From the NCBI GenBank assembly GCA_964475385.1, contig CAYYWV010000011.1, positions 1-36,387 on the forward strand: a DNA stretch of 36,387 nucleotides, read 5' to 3'. Shown here one piece after another: positions 18,127 to 26,838 of this stretch. Positions within the stretch are counted from its first letter, which is position 1. Each line of letters starts with the position of its first letter. Below the pieces are notes generated by a model, which worked only from the letters and a program-made list of their open reading frames with translations, made no database searches and was not told where the DNA came from. A program made the translations under genes and the position numbers. The stretch comes from CAYYWV01 sp964475385. GTDB lineage: Bacteria; Pseudomonadota; Alphaproteobacteria; JAAXGF01.

Positions 18127-18161
18127 GCACGCGGACCTTCGCCCGGGCGCGCGTCATGCGC

Positions 18162-18167
18162 TAGACT
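18162..18167 (+). promoter_or_regulatory. Possible -10 element for the sua5 operon
   Basis: TAGACT lies 40 bases before the sua5 ATG, in the 81-bp gap after cysQ. The -35 region (around TTCGCC at 18138) is a poor match, so this is tentative. Confidence 0.25.
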
Positions 18168-18207
18168 GCCCGAAGAGCCGAAGAGCAGGTTTGTTAATCG
18201 AGCGGCC

Positions 18208-19206
18208 ATGATCCTCACCCCTCTTGCCGCGAGCTTCGAGCGCCTCGAAGAGGCGGCGCGCGCGCTGCGCGAAGGGCGGCTCGTCGCCTTTCCGACCGAG
18301 ACCGTCTACGGCCTCGGCGCCGATGCGACGAATGCGCGCGCTATCGCCGCGCTTTATGCGGCCAAAGAACGGCCCGCCGACAACCCGCTGATCGTCCATA
18401 TCGCGCATACCGAGGACGCTACGCGCGAGGCCGAGATGGACGCGCGCGCCCGCCGGCTCGCCGCCCGCTTCTGGCCCGGACCGCTGACGCTGGTGCTGCG
18501 CCGGCGCGCCCGAAGCCGGATCGTCCCGGCGGTCAGCGCCGGGCTCGAGACGGTCGCTCTGCGCATGCCCGCGCACGCCCTCGCGCTCGCGCTTATCTCG
18601 GCGACCGGGCGGCCCGTGGCGGCGCCGAGCGCCAATCCTTCGGGCCGCCTGAGCCCGACCACCGCGGCCCATGTGGAGGCCATGCTCGGCGAGAAGGTGG
18701 CGATGATCCTCGACGGCGGGCCTACGGCGGTGGGGGTCGAATCGACGGTGGTGGAACTCATGAGATCGGAACCGGCGCGGCTCCTGCGGCCGGGAGGGCT
18801 CGCCCGCGAGGCCATCGAGGCCGAGATCGGTCCGCTCGCCGACCGCGGCGGGGAGGAACCCGCGCGCTCGCCGGGCCAGCGCGAGAGCCATTACGCGCCC
18901 CGGCTCCCTTTGCGCCTCAACGTCCGCGGCGTGCGCGCCGACGAGGCGCTGCTCGCCTTCGGCGACGAGGTTCCGAAAGGCGCGGCCGAGACCCTGAACC
19001 TGAGCCCCGCCGGCGATCTCGCCGAGGCCGCGGCCAACCTGTTCGCCATGCTCCATTACCTCGACCGTCCCGAGTTCTCGGCGATCGCCGTCGTCCCGAT
19101 CCCCGACCGCGGCCTCGGCGCGGCGATCAACGACCGCCTGCGCCGCGCCGCCGCGCCGCGACCCGCCGCGGCGAGCCCGGCGGCGTTGAGGACTGGGAAT
19201 GTCTGA
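18208..19206 (+). CDS. Threonylcarbamoyl-AMP synthase, long Sua5 type
   Basis: Makes threonylcarbamoyl-AMP from threonine, bicarbonate and ATP for the universal t6A37 modification of ANN-reading tRNAs. The N-terminal YrdC domain shows FPTETVYGLGADA (29-41), KERPADNPLIVHI (52-64) and SANPSGRLSPTTAAHV. At 332 residues it also carries the C-terminal Sua5 domain (from about 210), joined by a linker with the typical SPGQRESHYAP segment. Its last bases overlap the next gene (ATGTCTGA shares start and stop), so translation of the two is probably coupled. Confidence 0.93.
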   Translation: MILTPLAASFERLEEAARALREGRLVAFPTETVYGLGADATNARAIAALYAAKERPADNPLIVHIAHTEDATREAEMDARARRLAARFWPGPLTLVLRRRARSRIVPAVSAGLETVALRMPAHALALALISATGRPVAAPSANPSGRLSPTTAAHVEAMLGEKVAMILDGGPTAVGVESTVVELMRSEPARLLRPGGLAREAIEAEIGPLADRGGEEPARSPGQRESHYAPRLPLRLNVRGVRADEALLAFGDEVPKGAAETLNLSPAGDLAEAAANLFAMLHYLDRPEFSAIAVVPIPDRGLGAAINDRLRRAAAPRPAAASPAALRTGNV

Positions 19207-20650
19207 ATCGCGCCCGCTTCGTCCGCCGTCCGCTGCGGCGCTCGCCCGCCTCAAGGCGGCGGTGGGCGAGGGAGGCTGGATCGAGGATGCGGACGCCACG
19301 GCCCCTTACCTTGTCGAGCCCCGAGGGCTCTACCGCGGGCGGACGCCGCTGGTGCTTCGGCCTGCGCGCCGCGAGGCGGTCGCCGCCGTGGTCGCGATCT
19401 GCGCCGAAGAGGGAATCGCGCTCGTCCCCCAAGGGGGGAATACGGGGCTGGTCGGCGGCTCGGTCCCGTTCGCCCGCGGCGACGAGGTCGTGCTGAACCT
19501 CGGGCGGATGAACCGGATTCGCGCGCTCGACCCCGACAACGACACCATCACGGTCGAGGCCGGCTGCGTGCTCGCCGACATTCAGCGCGCGGCGGCCGAA
19601 GCCGACCGCCTCTTTCCCTTGAGCCTCGGGGCGGAAGGGAGCTGCCAGATCGGGGGCAATCTTTCGACCAATGCGGGCGGCACCGGGGTTCTGCGATACG
19701 GCAGCGCGCGCGATCTCGTGCTCGGGCTCGAGGTGGTGCTGCCCGACGGCAGCCTGTGGGACGGGCTCAGGGCCTTGCGCAAGGACAACACGGGCTACGA
19801 CCTCAAGCAGATCTTTCTGGGTGCGGAAGGCACGCTCGGCGTGATCACGGCCGCGGTGCTCAAGCTGTTTCCCCGCCCGCGCGACGTGCAGACCGCCTTC
19901 GCGGGCGTGCCTTCGGTCGCCGCCGCGGTCGCGCTGTTCCGCCACGCGCGCGCCGCCAGCGGCGAGGCGGTGACTGCTTGCGAACTGATGCCGCGGATCG
20001 GGCTCGACTTCGTGCTTCGCCACATTCCCGGAACCCGCGATCCGCTGTCCGGCCGCCACGCCTACTATGTTTTGCTTGAGCTGTCGGGCTTCGACCGCGC
20101 CGGGCGCTTGCGCGAGACGATGGAGACGATCCTCGGCGAGGCGGCCGAGTCCGAGCTGGTCGAGGACGCGACGGTCGCCGCCGACGAGGGCCAGGCCCGC
20201 GCGCTGTGGCGTCTGCGCGAGTCGCTCTCCGAGGCCCAGCGCCCCGAGGGCGGCAGTATCAAGCACGACATCGCGGTGCCGTTGTCGCGGGTCGCCGACT
20301 TCATCGCCGAGGCCGACGCCGCGGTCGCTGCGGCCCTGCCCGGCATCCGGCCGGTTCCCTTCGGCCATCTCGGCGACGGCAACATCCACTATAACTTGAG
20401 CCAGCCCGAAGGCATGGACGCAGACGCCTTTCTCGCCCGCTGGGACGCGTTCAACCGCATCGTCCACGACATCGCGGTTCGCATGGGCGGCAGCTTCAGC
20501 GCCGAGCACGGGATCGGCCGGCTTCGGCGCGGCGCGCTCGTCCGCTACAAGTCGGCGGTCGAGGTGGCGATGATGCGCCGCCTCAAGGCCGCGTTCGATC
20601 CCAAAGGAATCATGAACCCCGGCAAGATCGTGGAAGGAGAAGGGGTATGA
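19199..20650 (+). CDS. FAD-linked oxidase, D-2-hydroxyglutarate dehydrogenase/GlcD-like
   Basis: A VAO/PCMH-fold flavoprotein of 483 residues that would oxidise a D-2-hydroxy acid and pass electrons to the respiratory chain or to ETF. The FAD-binding loop PQGGNTGLVGGSVP, the SLGAEGSCQIGGNLSTNAGG block and the C-terminal metal and substrate segments PFGHLGDGNIHYN and SAEHGIGRLRR are intact. The last two are typical of D-2-hydroxyglutarate dehydrogenases (D2HGDH/YdiJ-related), though D-lactate dehydrogenases share them. It overlaps sua5 upstream and the acyl-CoA dehydrogenase downstream by a few bases, consistent with a three-gene operon. Confidence 0.9.
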   Translation: MSESRPLRPPSAAALARLKAAVGEGGWIEDADATAPYLVEPRGLYRGRTPLVLRPARREAVAAVVAICAEEGIALVPQGGNTGLVGGSVPFARGDEVVLNLGRMNRIRALDPDNDTITVEAGCVLADIQRAAAEADRLFPLSLGAEGSCQIGGNLSTNAGGTGVLRYGSARDLVLGLEVVLPDGSLWDGLRALRKDNTGYDLKQIFLGAEGTLGVITAAVLKLFPRPRDVQTAFAGVPSVAAAVALFRHARAASGEAVTACELMPRIGLDFVLRHIPGTRDPLSGRHAYYVLLELSGFDRAGRLRETMETILGEAAESELVEDATVAADEGQARALWRLRESLSEAQRPEGGSIKHDIAVPLSRVADFIAEADAAVAAALPGIRPVPFGHLGDGNIHYNLSQPEGMDADAFLARWDAFNRIVHDIAVRMGGSFSAEHGIGRLRRGALVRYKSAVEVAMMRRLKAAFDPKGIMNPGKIVEGEGV

Positions 20651-22419
20651 GCGACTACGCCGCTCCGGTTCGCGACCTCCAGTTCGCGTTGCGCGCGCTC
20701 GGCGCTTACGAGCGGCTCGGCGCGCTTCCCGCCTTCGCCGAGGCGACGCCCGATCTGATCGGGCAGATCCTCGAAGAGGCGGGCCGGTTCGCCGCCGGCG
20801 CGCTGGCGCCGCTCAACCGTTCGGGCGACATCGAAGGCGCGCGCCTCGAGAACGGCGTGGTGCGGACCGCGACGGGCTTCGCCGACGCCTACCGCCGATT
20901 CGTCGAAGGGGGCTGGCAGGGGCTCGACTTCGATCCCGAGTTCGGCGGCCAGGGGCTGCCGTCCGCGGTCGCCGTCGCCACCGCCGAGATCTGGAACGCG
21001 GCCAACATGGCGTTCGCGCTCTGCCCTCTCTTGACCCATGGCGCGGCCCGGTTGCTCGCTCGCCACGGGAGCGCGGCGCAGAAGGCGCTTTACGTCGAGA
21101 AGCTGGTCTCGGGCGAGTGGTCGGGGACCATGTGCATGACCGAGCCCCAGGCGGGCTCGGACGTGGGCGCGGCGCGGACCCGCGCCGAGCCTGATGGAGA
21201 CCGCTGGCGGCTCAAGGGGACCAAGATCTTCATCACCTATGGCGATCACGACATGGCCGAGAACATCGTCCACCTCGTGCTCGCCCGCACCCCGGGCGCG
21301 CCCGAAGGCGTGCGCGGGCTTTCGCTGTTCATCGCGCCCAAGTTCCTGCCCGATGCGCAAGGCCGGCCGGGCGCGCGCAACGACATCCGCACCGTCTCGC
21401 TCGAGCACAAGCTCGGCATCCGGGCGAGCCCGACCTGCACGCTCGCTTTCGGCGACGAAGAAGGCGCGGTCGCGGAGATGGTCGGCGAGGAAGGGCGCGG
21501 CATCGAGATCATGTTCACCATGATGAACAGCGCCCGCCTCTATGTCGGCCTTCAGGGCGTCGCGATCGCCGAACGCGCCTATCAGCAGGCGCTGGCCTAC
21601 GCGCGCGAACGCCGCCAGGGGCGCAGGCTCGCCGACGGCGCGCCGGCGGCGATCATCGCGCACCCCGACGTGCGGCGAATGCTGATGACCATGAAGGCCG
21701 AGACCGAGGCGATGCGCGCGCTCACCCTCGACGCGGCGATCCACCTCGACCTCGCGGCGCGCCACGACGACGCCGCGATTCGCGCCCGCCACCAACGCCG
21801 CGTCGACCTTCTGACCCCGGTGGTCAAGGCCCATTGCAGCGATGTCGGCTTCGAGACCGCTTCGCTCGGCGTCCAGGTCCACGGCGGCATGGGCTATATC
21901 GAAGAGACCGGCGCGGCCCAGCACCTGCGCGACGCCCGAATCGCCATGATCTACGAAGGCACCAACGGGATTCAGGCGCTCGATCTCGTCCGCCGCAAGC
22001 TGGTGGGCGACGACGGTCGGGCCGTGCGCGAGTTCCTCGACGACGTCGGCGCGATTGAAGGTCGGATCGGCGACGGCCCGCTGGCCCCGATCCGCGCCGC
22101 GCTCGCCGAGGCCCGCGCCGCGCTCGATGCGGCCTCGCGCTGGCTTCTCGAGACCTGGCCCCGGGCGGCGGAGGAAGCGGCGGCCGGCGCCCGCGACTAC
22201 GGGCGCTTGTTCGGGATCGTCGCTTGCGGCGCGAAGATGGCGGAATCGGCGCTTGCCGCGCAGGCGCGGCTCGATTCGGAGCCGCAGGCCGAAGACGCGC
22301 CTTTCCGCCGCGCCAAGATCGAGACCGCGCGGTTCTACGCCGCCACCGTTCTGCCGCGCGCCCAGGCGCTTCTGGCCGCGGTCCGGGCGGGGGCCGAGGG
22401 GCTTGCCGCCCTCGACTGA
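20647..22419 (+). CDS. Long-form acyl-CoA dehydrogenase (DmdC-like architecture)
   Basis: A FAD enzyme of 590 residues that would form the alpha,beta-double bond in an acyl-CoA and hand electrons to ETF. The FAD-contact motifs are CMTEPQAGSDVGA (163-175) and KIFITYGDHD. MIYEGTNGIQALDL carries the putative catalytic base (Glu437). The length, about 200 residues beyond ordinary acyl-CoA dehydrogenases, and the extra C-terminal helical domain resemble the group that includes 3-methylmercaptopropionyl-CoA dehydrogenase. Many members of that group act on other acyl-CoAs, so no specific substrate is claimed. The ATG overlaps the stop of the preceding flavoprotein (ATGA). Confidence 0.9.
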   Translation: MSDYAAPVRDLQFALRALGAYERLGALPAFAEATPDLIGQILEEAGRFAAGALAPLNRSGDIEGARLENGVVRTATGFADAYRRFVEGGWQGLDFDPEFGGQGLPSAVAVATAEIWNAANMAFALCPLLTHGAARLLARHGSAAQKALYVEKLVSGEWSGTMCMTEPQAGSDVGAARTRAEPDGDRWRLKGTKIFITYGDHDMAENIVHLVLARTPGAPEGVRGLSLFIAPKFLPDAQGRPGARNDIRTVSLEHKLGIRASPTCTLAFGDEEGAVAEMVGEEGRGIEIMFTMMNSARLYVGLQGVAIAERAYQQALAYARERRQGRRLADGAPAAIIAHPDVRRMLMTMKAETEAMRALTLDAAIHLDLAARHDDAAIRARHQRRVDLLTPVVKAHCSDVGFETASLGVQVHGGMGYIEETGAAQHLRDARIAMIYEGTNGIQALDLVRRKLVGDDGRAVREFLDDVGAIEGRIGDGPLAPIRAALAEARAALDAASRWLLETWPRAAEEAAAGARDYGRLFGIVACGAKMAESALAAQARLDSEPQAEDAPFRRAKIETARFYAATVLPRAQALLAAVRAGAEGLAALD

Positions 22420-22434
22420 CGGGGCGAAGCCCCG
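22420..22434 (+). terminator. GC-rich hairpin after the acyl-CoA dehydrogenase gene
   Basis: CGGGGC-GAA-GCCCCG is a perfect 6-bp stem with a GAA loop, starting at the gene's stop codon. There is no U-run after it, so it is a weak terminator or an mRNA 3'-end stabiliser. Confidence 0.4.
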
Positions 22435-22447
22435 CGGTCCGGGGGGG

Positions 22448-22476
22448 CTGTCAAGAAAATGTTCCGATCTGTCAAG
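22448..22476. promoter_or_regulatory. Paired regulator site A upstream of the ABC transporter-SDR-kinase unit
   Basis: CTGTCAAG occurs twice as direct repeats starting at 22448 and 22469, exactly 21 bp apart, so both copies lie on one face of the helix. The same pair precedes two other units of this locus (28737 and 30911). AATAAT at 22501 could be the -10 box, which would place the downstream repeat next to the -35 region, as for activators of the AraC/XylS family. The rest of this 317-bp gap (about 22510 to 22736) is a long leader in which I see no RNA gene or convincing short gene. Confidence 0.7.
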
Positions 22477-22736
22477 CCCGGCCCGGCGTTTTAAGCCGAA
22501 AATAATAGGATCGGTGCCGTGTACCGGCGCCGCGCAAGAGGAGGCGCGTCGGGTAAGGCGCTTGGCTAGACGTTGTGTCGGCCGGTGTCGCGAGTTTCCG
22601 CTTTACCGCGATCGCCCGCTTGCGCGGCGGCGGCGCCGGTCGCCGTGTCGTGGTCGGACCAGGAGCACGAGTGATCGCGACGCGGCGAGGAGCCGGCCAC
22701 GGTGAAACCGGGGAGGTCACGAAACAGGAGGATGCA

Positions 22737-23876
22737 ATGATCAACCGTCGCGACATGCTCAAGTTGACGGGCGGCGCAGCCGCGCTCATGGCGGCAGGGG
22801 GCTTGCCGTTCCGGGCGCGCGCCGCGCGGACCAACGAGCTCAATATCCTGTGCTGGGAGGGCTACAACACCGACGATGTGCTCGATCCTTTCCGCCGGCG
22901 CAATCCCGGCGCCAAGGTGCGCGCCGAGAGCGGCACTTCGGACCCCGACATGATCAACAAGCTGCGCGCCGGCGAGGTCAACGTTTGGGATCTGATCAAC
23001 GTCAACCAGCCCTGGGCGCGCGAGCAGCTTTATCCGGAAGGGTTGATCAAGCCGCTCGACCGGAATCGCTTCGAGCACTACTTCGACACCTTCCTGAGGT
23101 GGTTCCGGGGGCCTTACCCTTACGCGCTTGACGCTTCCGGCAAGGAGCTGATCGGGATGGCGCAGCGCTTTGGACCGTTCAGCTTCGTCGTCAACACCAA
23201 CAAGATCTCGCGTCAGATGGCTGAGGATCAGGGCTTCAAGATCTTCCTCGATCCCAAGCTCAAGGGCCGTTATGGGGTGTTGACCTATGACAACTGGAAC
23301 ATCATGCACATGTCCATTACGGCCGATATCGATCCCTTCAAGAAGCACACCGAGGAGGAGTTCGCGGCTTTCGAGAAGATCGCGCGCAAGATCTTCAAGG
23401 GCGCCAAGTTCCTGTCCGACGACCTGGTCGCCATGAACACGGCGCTGGTCAACGGCGAGATCGACGCCTACTTCACCGGCGGCACCTACACCGCCTCGCC
23501 GGCGCGTTTCGACGGCGAAAGCCAGGTTCGCGGCATCACGCCGAAGTCGGGACCGATCAACGGCAAGGGCGGGATCGTCTGGGCCGAGGTCACCTCGCTC
23601 GTCAACAACCCCGATCCGTCGCCGCTCGCTTCGGATTTCCTCGAGTACGTCCACGAGCCGGAGACGGCGAAGAGAGTCGCCTTCGCAGAGGGAACCTACA
23701 ACCCGATCGCCGATCTCGGCGATCCGAAGGTCTTCGCCTTGTTCAACAAGGAAGAGCTCGACGCGATTCAATGGGACTCTCTGGAAGAGGAGATGGCGAA
23801 TTCGGTCGATTTCGCCATCAACCCCGACTTCGATCGGATGCTGTCGATTTACAACACCGCCAAGCGCGAAACTTGA
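22737..23876 (+). CDS. ABC transporter substrate-binding protein, spermidine/putrescine (PotD/PotF) type
   Basis: A periplasmic solute-binding protein of 379 residues that delivers substrate to the importer encoded downstream. The ATG at 22737 follows a strong AGGAGG. The N-terminus (NRRDMLKLTGGAAALMAAGG) is a twin-arginine-like signal, with cleavage near ARA-A at about residue 29. The mature start (LNILCWEGYNTDDVLDPF) is typical of the PotD family, and the ligand-binding acidic and aromatic residues are likely conserved. Given the amino-alcohol enzymes downstream, the natural ligand may be a small amine such as 1-amino-2-propanol, ethanolamine or aminoacetone rather than a polyamine. That is inference. 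Confidence 0.9.
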   Translation: MINRRDMLKLTGGAAALMAAGGLPFRARAARTNELNILCWEGYNTDDVLDPFRRRNPGAKVRAESGTSDPDMINKLRAGEVNVWDLINVNQPWAREQLYPEGLIKPLDRNRFEHYFDTFLRWFRGPYPYALDASGKELIGMAQRFGPFSFVVNTNKISRQMAEDQGFKIFLDPKLKGRYGVLTYDNWNIMHMSITADIDPFKKHTEEEFAAFEKIARKIFKGAKFLSDDLVAMNTALVNGEIDAYFTGGTYTASPARFDGESQVRGITPKSGPINGKGGIVWAEVTSLVNNPDPSPLASDFLEYVHEPETAKRVAFAEGTYNPIADLGDPKVFALFNKEELDAIQWDSLEEEMANSVDFAINPDFDRMLSIYNTAKRET

Positions 23877-24022
23877 GGAGAAACCGGGCGCGCCCAGGCG
23901 GGCCGGCGCCGTCCTGCTATGGGCGGGATGGCGCCGGAACGCCTCGCGCGCTTAACTCTGCTTCTTCTTTTCGGGCATGCGCCGCAGCAGCACAACGACA
24001 CTTCCAGGGGGCCATTGAAACC

Positions 24023-25105
24023 GTGACCGGAACGGCGTCGAACATCGTTCTCAGGCTCGAAGGGGTGACCAAGGCGTTCGGCAGTCTTGTCGCCGTGCGC
24101 GATGTCGATCTCGATATTCACGACGGCGAGTTCCTGACCATCGTCGGTCCTTCGGGCAGCGGCAAGACCACGCTGATCCGCATGTTGGTCGGCATGGAGC
24201 GCCCAACCGCCGGCAACCTGTATCTCAAAGGCGAGCGCATCAACGACGTGCCGGCGAACAAGCGCCCGACCTGCATGGTGTTTCAGACGCTGGCTTTGTT
24301 TCCCCACCGTACGGTGGGCGAGAACATCGAGTTTCCCCTCAAGATCCGCGGCGTCCCTCCGGCCGAGCGCAAGGCGCGGGCGATGGCGCTTCTCGAGCTT
24401 CTGCGGCTGCCGCTCGAATACTACGGGCGCAACGTGATGCATTGCTCGGGCGGCGAGCGCCAGCGAGTCGCGCTCGCCCGCGCGCTCGCGTTCGATCCCG
24501 AGATCCTGTTCTTCGACGAGCCCTTGTCGGCGCTGGATTTCCGCTTGCGCAAGACTCTCGAGAAGGAGCTCAAGGATCTGCATCGCGAGACCGGCAAGAC
24601 CTTCGTCTATATCACTCATTCGCTCGAAGAGGCGATGGTGATGAGCGACCGCATTGCGATCATGCGAGCGGGGAGGATCGAGCAGATCGGTTCCCCCGAC
24701 CAGATCTACTCGGCGCCGATCAATCGTTTCGTCGCTGAGTTCATGGGCGAGGTCAACCTGTTTCGGGTTCGGGCCACCGAGGACAAGCGCCTTGAACTCG
24801 TTGAATTCGGCATCACCCTGCCAGCGGCGGAGGTAACGCTTGCGCCCGGCGAAGAAGGAACGCTCATGGTCCGGCCCGAGACCATTCGTTTCCTTACGCC
24901 CGGCGAGACCGCGGACTGCGTTATCGAAGGAACCGTGTTCAACGAATACGCGCTCGGTTCACGGCTCCAGTACAACGTGCGGGTGGGCGATTCGACGATC
25001 AGCGTCGAAAAGCTGCGCGAAGACCGTTACCTCGGCGCGCTCGATCAGACGGTGCTGGTCGGCTGGGATCTCGAAGACGCGCGCCTTCTCGGGGGCGAGA
25101 GCTAG
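24023..25105 (+). CDS. ABC transporter ATPase, PotA-like
   Basis: The ATP-hydrolysing subunit (about 360 residues) of the importer. Walker A GPSGSGKTT is at 42-50, the Q-loop at VFQTL (Gln88), the signature CSGGERQR at 141-148, Walker B ILFFDEP at 161-167 and the switch His in YITHSLEEA. A C-terminal TOBE-like regulatory domain follows from about 235, as in PotA/FbpC-type proteins. The start is uncertain. GTG at 24023 is the first plausible codon after AGGGGG, but the spacing is long (about 12 bases). It lies 146 bp after the binding-protein gene, a gap in which I see no other gene, and is followed within 9 bp by the first permease. Confidence 0.9.
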   Translation: MTGTASNIVLRLEGVTKAFGSLVAVRDVDLDIHDGEFLTIVGPSGSGKTTLIRMLVGMERPTAGNLYLKGERINDVPANKRPTCMVFQTLALFPHRTVGENIEFPLKIRGVPPAERKARAMALLELLRLPLEYYGRNVMHCSGGERQRVALARALAFDPEILFFDEPLSALDFRLRKTLEKELKDLHRETGKTFVYITHSLEEAMVMSDRIAIMRAGRIEQIGSPDQIYSAPINRFVAEFMGEVNLFRVRATEDKRLELVEFGITLPAAEVTLAPGEEGTLMVRPETIRFLTPGETADCVIEGTVFNEYALGSRLQYNVRVGDSTISVEKLREDRYLGALDQTVLVGWDLEDARLLGGES

Positions 25106-25114
25106 GAGGCGATC

Positions 25115-25966
25115 ATGCAGGAAGAACTGCGCCGGACCGGATTCCTGTGCAGCCTGCCGCTGCTGATTCTTTTGGGCGCTGTGTTCGTCGCGCCGCTCGT
25201 GGTGGTCTTCGGTTTCAGCTTCATGCCGGCCAAGACCTTCAGCCTTTTGCAGATTCCCACGCTCGCCAACTTCGCCACCTTGGCCAGCGAAAGCTTTTAC
25301 CGATCGCTTCTATGGTCGCTTGGCCTTTCCTTCTCGGCGGTCGTCATCCTTCTCGCAATCTGTTACCCGCTGGCTTTCGCCATGGCCAAAGTGTTCGGCC
25401 CTTTCACCAACGTCATCACGGTGCTGGTCGTCCTGTCGTTGTTCGTGCCCGACAACATTCGTCTGTTCGGCTGGGTTCTGGTGTTGATGAAGGGAGGATT
25501 GATTTCGGGCGGGCTGCAAAACCTATTCGGAATCGAGATAGGGGCCATGCTCTACAAGGTTCCGACGATCATCTTCGGGCTGGTCTATGTCTACTTCCCC
25601 TTCATGCTGTACGCGGTGATGCTCGGAATCTCTATGGTGCCGGACGAGTTGCGCGAAGCCGCAAGTGACCTCGGCGCGTCGCGATTCACGATCATGCGCG
25701 AAATCGACATTCCGCTCGCCATGCCCGGCATTCTTGTGGGCAGTATGCTCACCTTCGTGTTGAGCGCCGGCGCGATGGCGGAATCGAAGCTGCTCGGCGG
25801 CCAGAAGGTCATCGTAATGGCGGACGAAATCGAGACCGCCTTCACCTATGGGCAGAACTGGCCTTTGGGCTCGGCGCTTTCGGTCGTGCTGATCGTGCTG
25901 ATCGGCGCGGTCGCGATCTTCGTCCTCAAGCGCATCGATCTCGATCAAATTCTCGGCAGGACGTGA
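25115..25966 (+). CDS. ABC transporter permease 1 (PotB-like)
   Basis: An inner-membrane permease subunit of 283 residues with about six hydrophobic segments. The cytoplasmic EAA loop that docks with the ATPase is visible as ELREAASDLGASRFTIMREI, followed by the conserved Gly of MPG at about 203-205. Length and order (ATPase, then permease B, then permease C) match the spermidine/putrescine type. It lies 9 bp after the ATPase gene and 10 bp before the second permease, with GGAGG before its ATG. This stretch is visibly less GC-rich than the flanking enzyme genes, as expected for membrane proteins. Confidence 0.92.
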   Translation: MQEELRRTGFLCSLPLLILLGAVFVAPLVVVFGFSFMPAKTFSLLQIPTLANFATLASESFYRSLLWSLGLSFSAVVILLAICYPLAFAMAKVFGPFTNVITVLVVLSLFVPDNIRLFGWVLVLMKGGLISGGLQNLFGIEIGAMLYKVPTIIFGLVYVYFPFMLYAVMLGISMVPDELREAASDLGASRFTIMREIDIPLAMPGILVGSMLTFVLSAGAMAESKLLGGQKVIVMADEIETAFTYGQNWPLGSALSVVLIVLIGAVAIFVLKRIDLDQILGRT

Positions 25967-25976
25967 GTGACCGACG

Positions 25977-26783
25977 ATGACGGGAGGGTCTCGCCGCGAG
26001 CGTCTCATGTTCACCGCTTATGCGGTGATCATTCTCGCCATTCTCTATCTGCCGTTGGTTACGGTGACGCTCGCCTCGTTCTCGAAGAAGCGCTACTTCA
26101 GCTTTCCGATCAAGCGCTACACCTTCGACTGGTACGACAAGGCGTTCCAGTCGCTGACGATCGCCGATCTCGTGCAGACTTCGCTCATCATTGCGGCGAT
26201 CGTGACCTTGATCTGCGTCGTCGTCGGCTTCTTCGGGGCGCTCGCCTATGCGCGCTATCCCTGGCCCCGGCGTAAGCTCTATCAGAAGTTCATCTTTCTT
26301 CCGATCTTCTTTCCGCAATCGGTTCTCGGGCTTTCGCTTCTTCTGTGGTTCAACTTCCTCGGAATCATCCCGAGCTGGAAAACCGCCATCGTCGCGCATC
26401 TGGTCTGGGTGGCGCCGGTCGCGACCCTGATCATGGCCATTCAGGCCTATGGTTTCGACCGTTCGCTCGAGGAGGCGGCGCGCGACATGGGCGCCAACGG
26501 CTGGCAGGTGCTGCGCGAGGTCACGCTGCCGCTGACCATGCCGGGGGTGGTAACAGCGGCTCTGTTCAGTTTTCTTCTGTCGTGGGGGAACTTCCCGCTT
26601 TCGCTCTTTACAACCGGCGCCGACCTGACGCTGCCCAAGTGGCTGTATGCGAAGATGGTGTCCGGTTACTCGCCGCTCGTTCCCGCGGTGGGCACGCTCA
26701 CCATGCTCGGGGTCGCGATTCTGGTCGCGGCTGGGGTGTCGTTCGTATGGCTGGTTCGCAGCCGGCGCCGGTGGAAAGGCTGA
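25977..26783 (+). CDS. ABC transporter permease 2 (PotC-like)
   Basis: The second permease subunit (268 residues), pairing with the preceding one to form the channel. It has six predicted membrane segments, beginning FTAYAVIILAILYLPLVTVTL, and the EAA loop LEEAARDMGANGWQVLREVTLPLTMPG in the second half. The opening residues MTGGSRRERL are polar and cytoplasmic. The end of the protein (VWLVRSRRRWKG) is a basic tail on the cytoplasmic side. It starts 10 bp after permease 1 and is followed by the SDR gene after 55 bp, which ties the importer to the enzyme genes. Confidence 0.92.
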   Translation: MTGGSRRERLMFTAYAVIILAILYLPLVTVTLASFSKKRYFSFPIKRYTFDWYDKAFQSLTIADLVQTSLIIAAIVTLICVVVGFFGALAYARYPWPRRKLYQKFIFLPIFFPQSVLGLSLLLWFNFLGIIPSWKTAIVAHLVWVAPVATLIMAIQAYGFDRSLEEAARDMGANGWQVLREVTLPLTMPGVVTAALFSFLLSWGNFPLSLFTTGADLTLPKWLYAKMVSGYSPLVPAVGTLTMLGVAILVAAGVSFVWLVRSRRRWKG

Positions 26784-26838
26784 GACCGGGGCTGCGGCCG
26801 ATGGACAGGATCGAATTCACATCAGGGAGGTGGCAACC

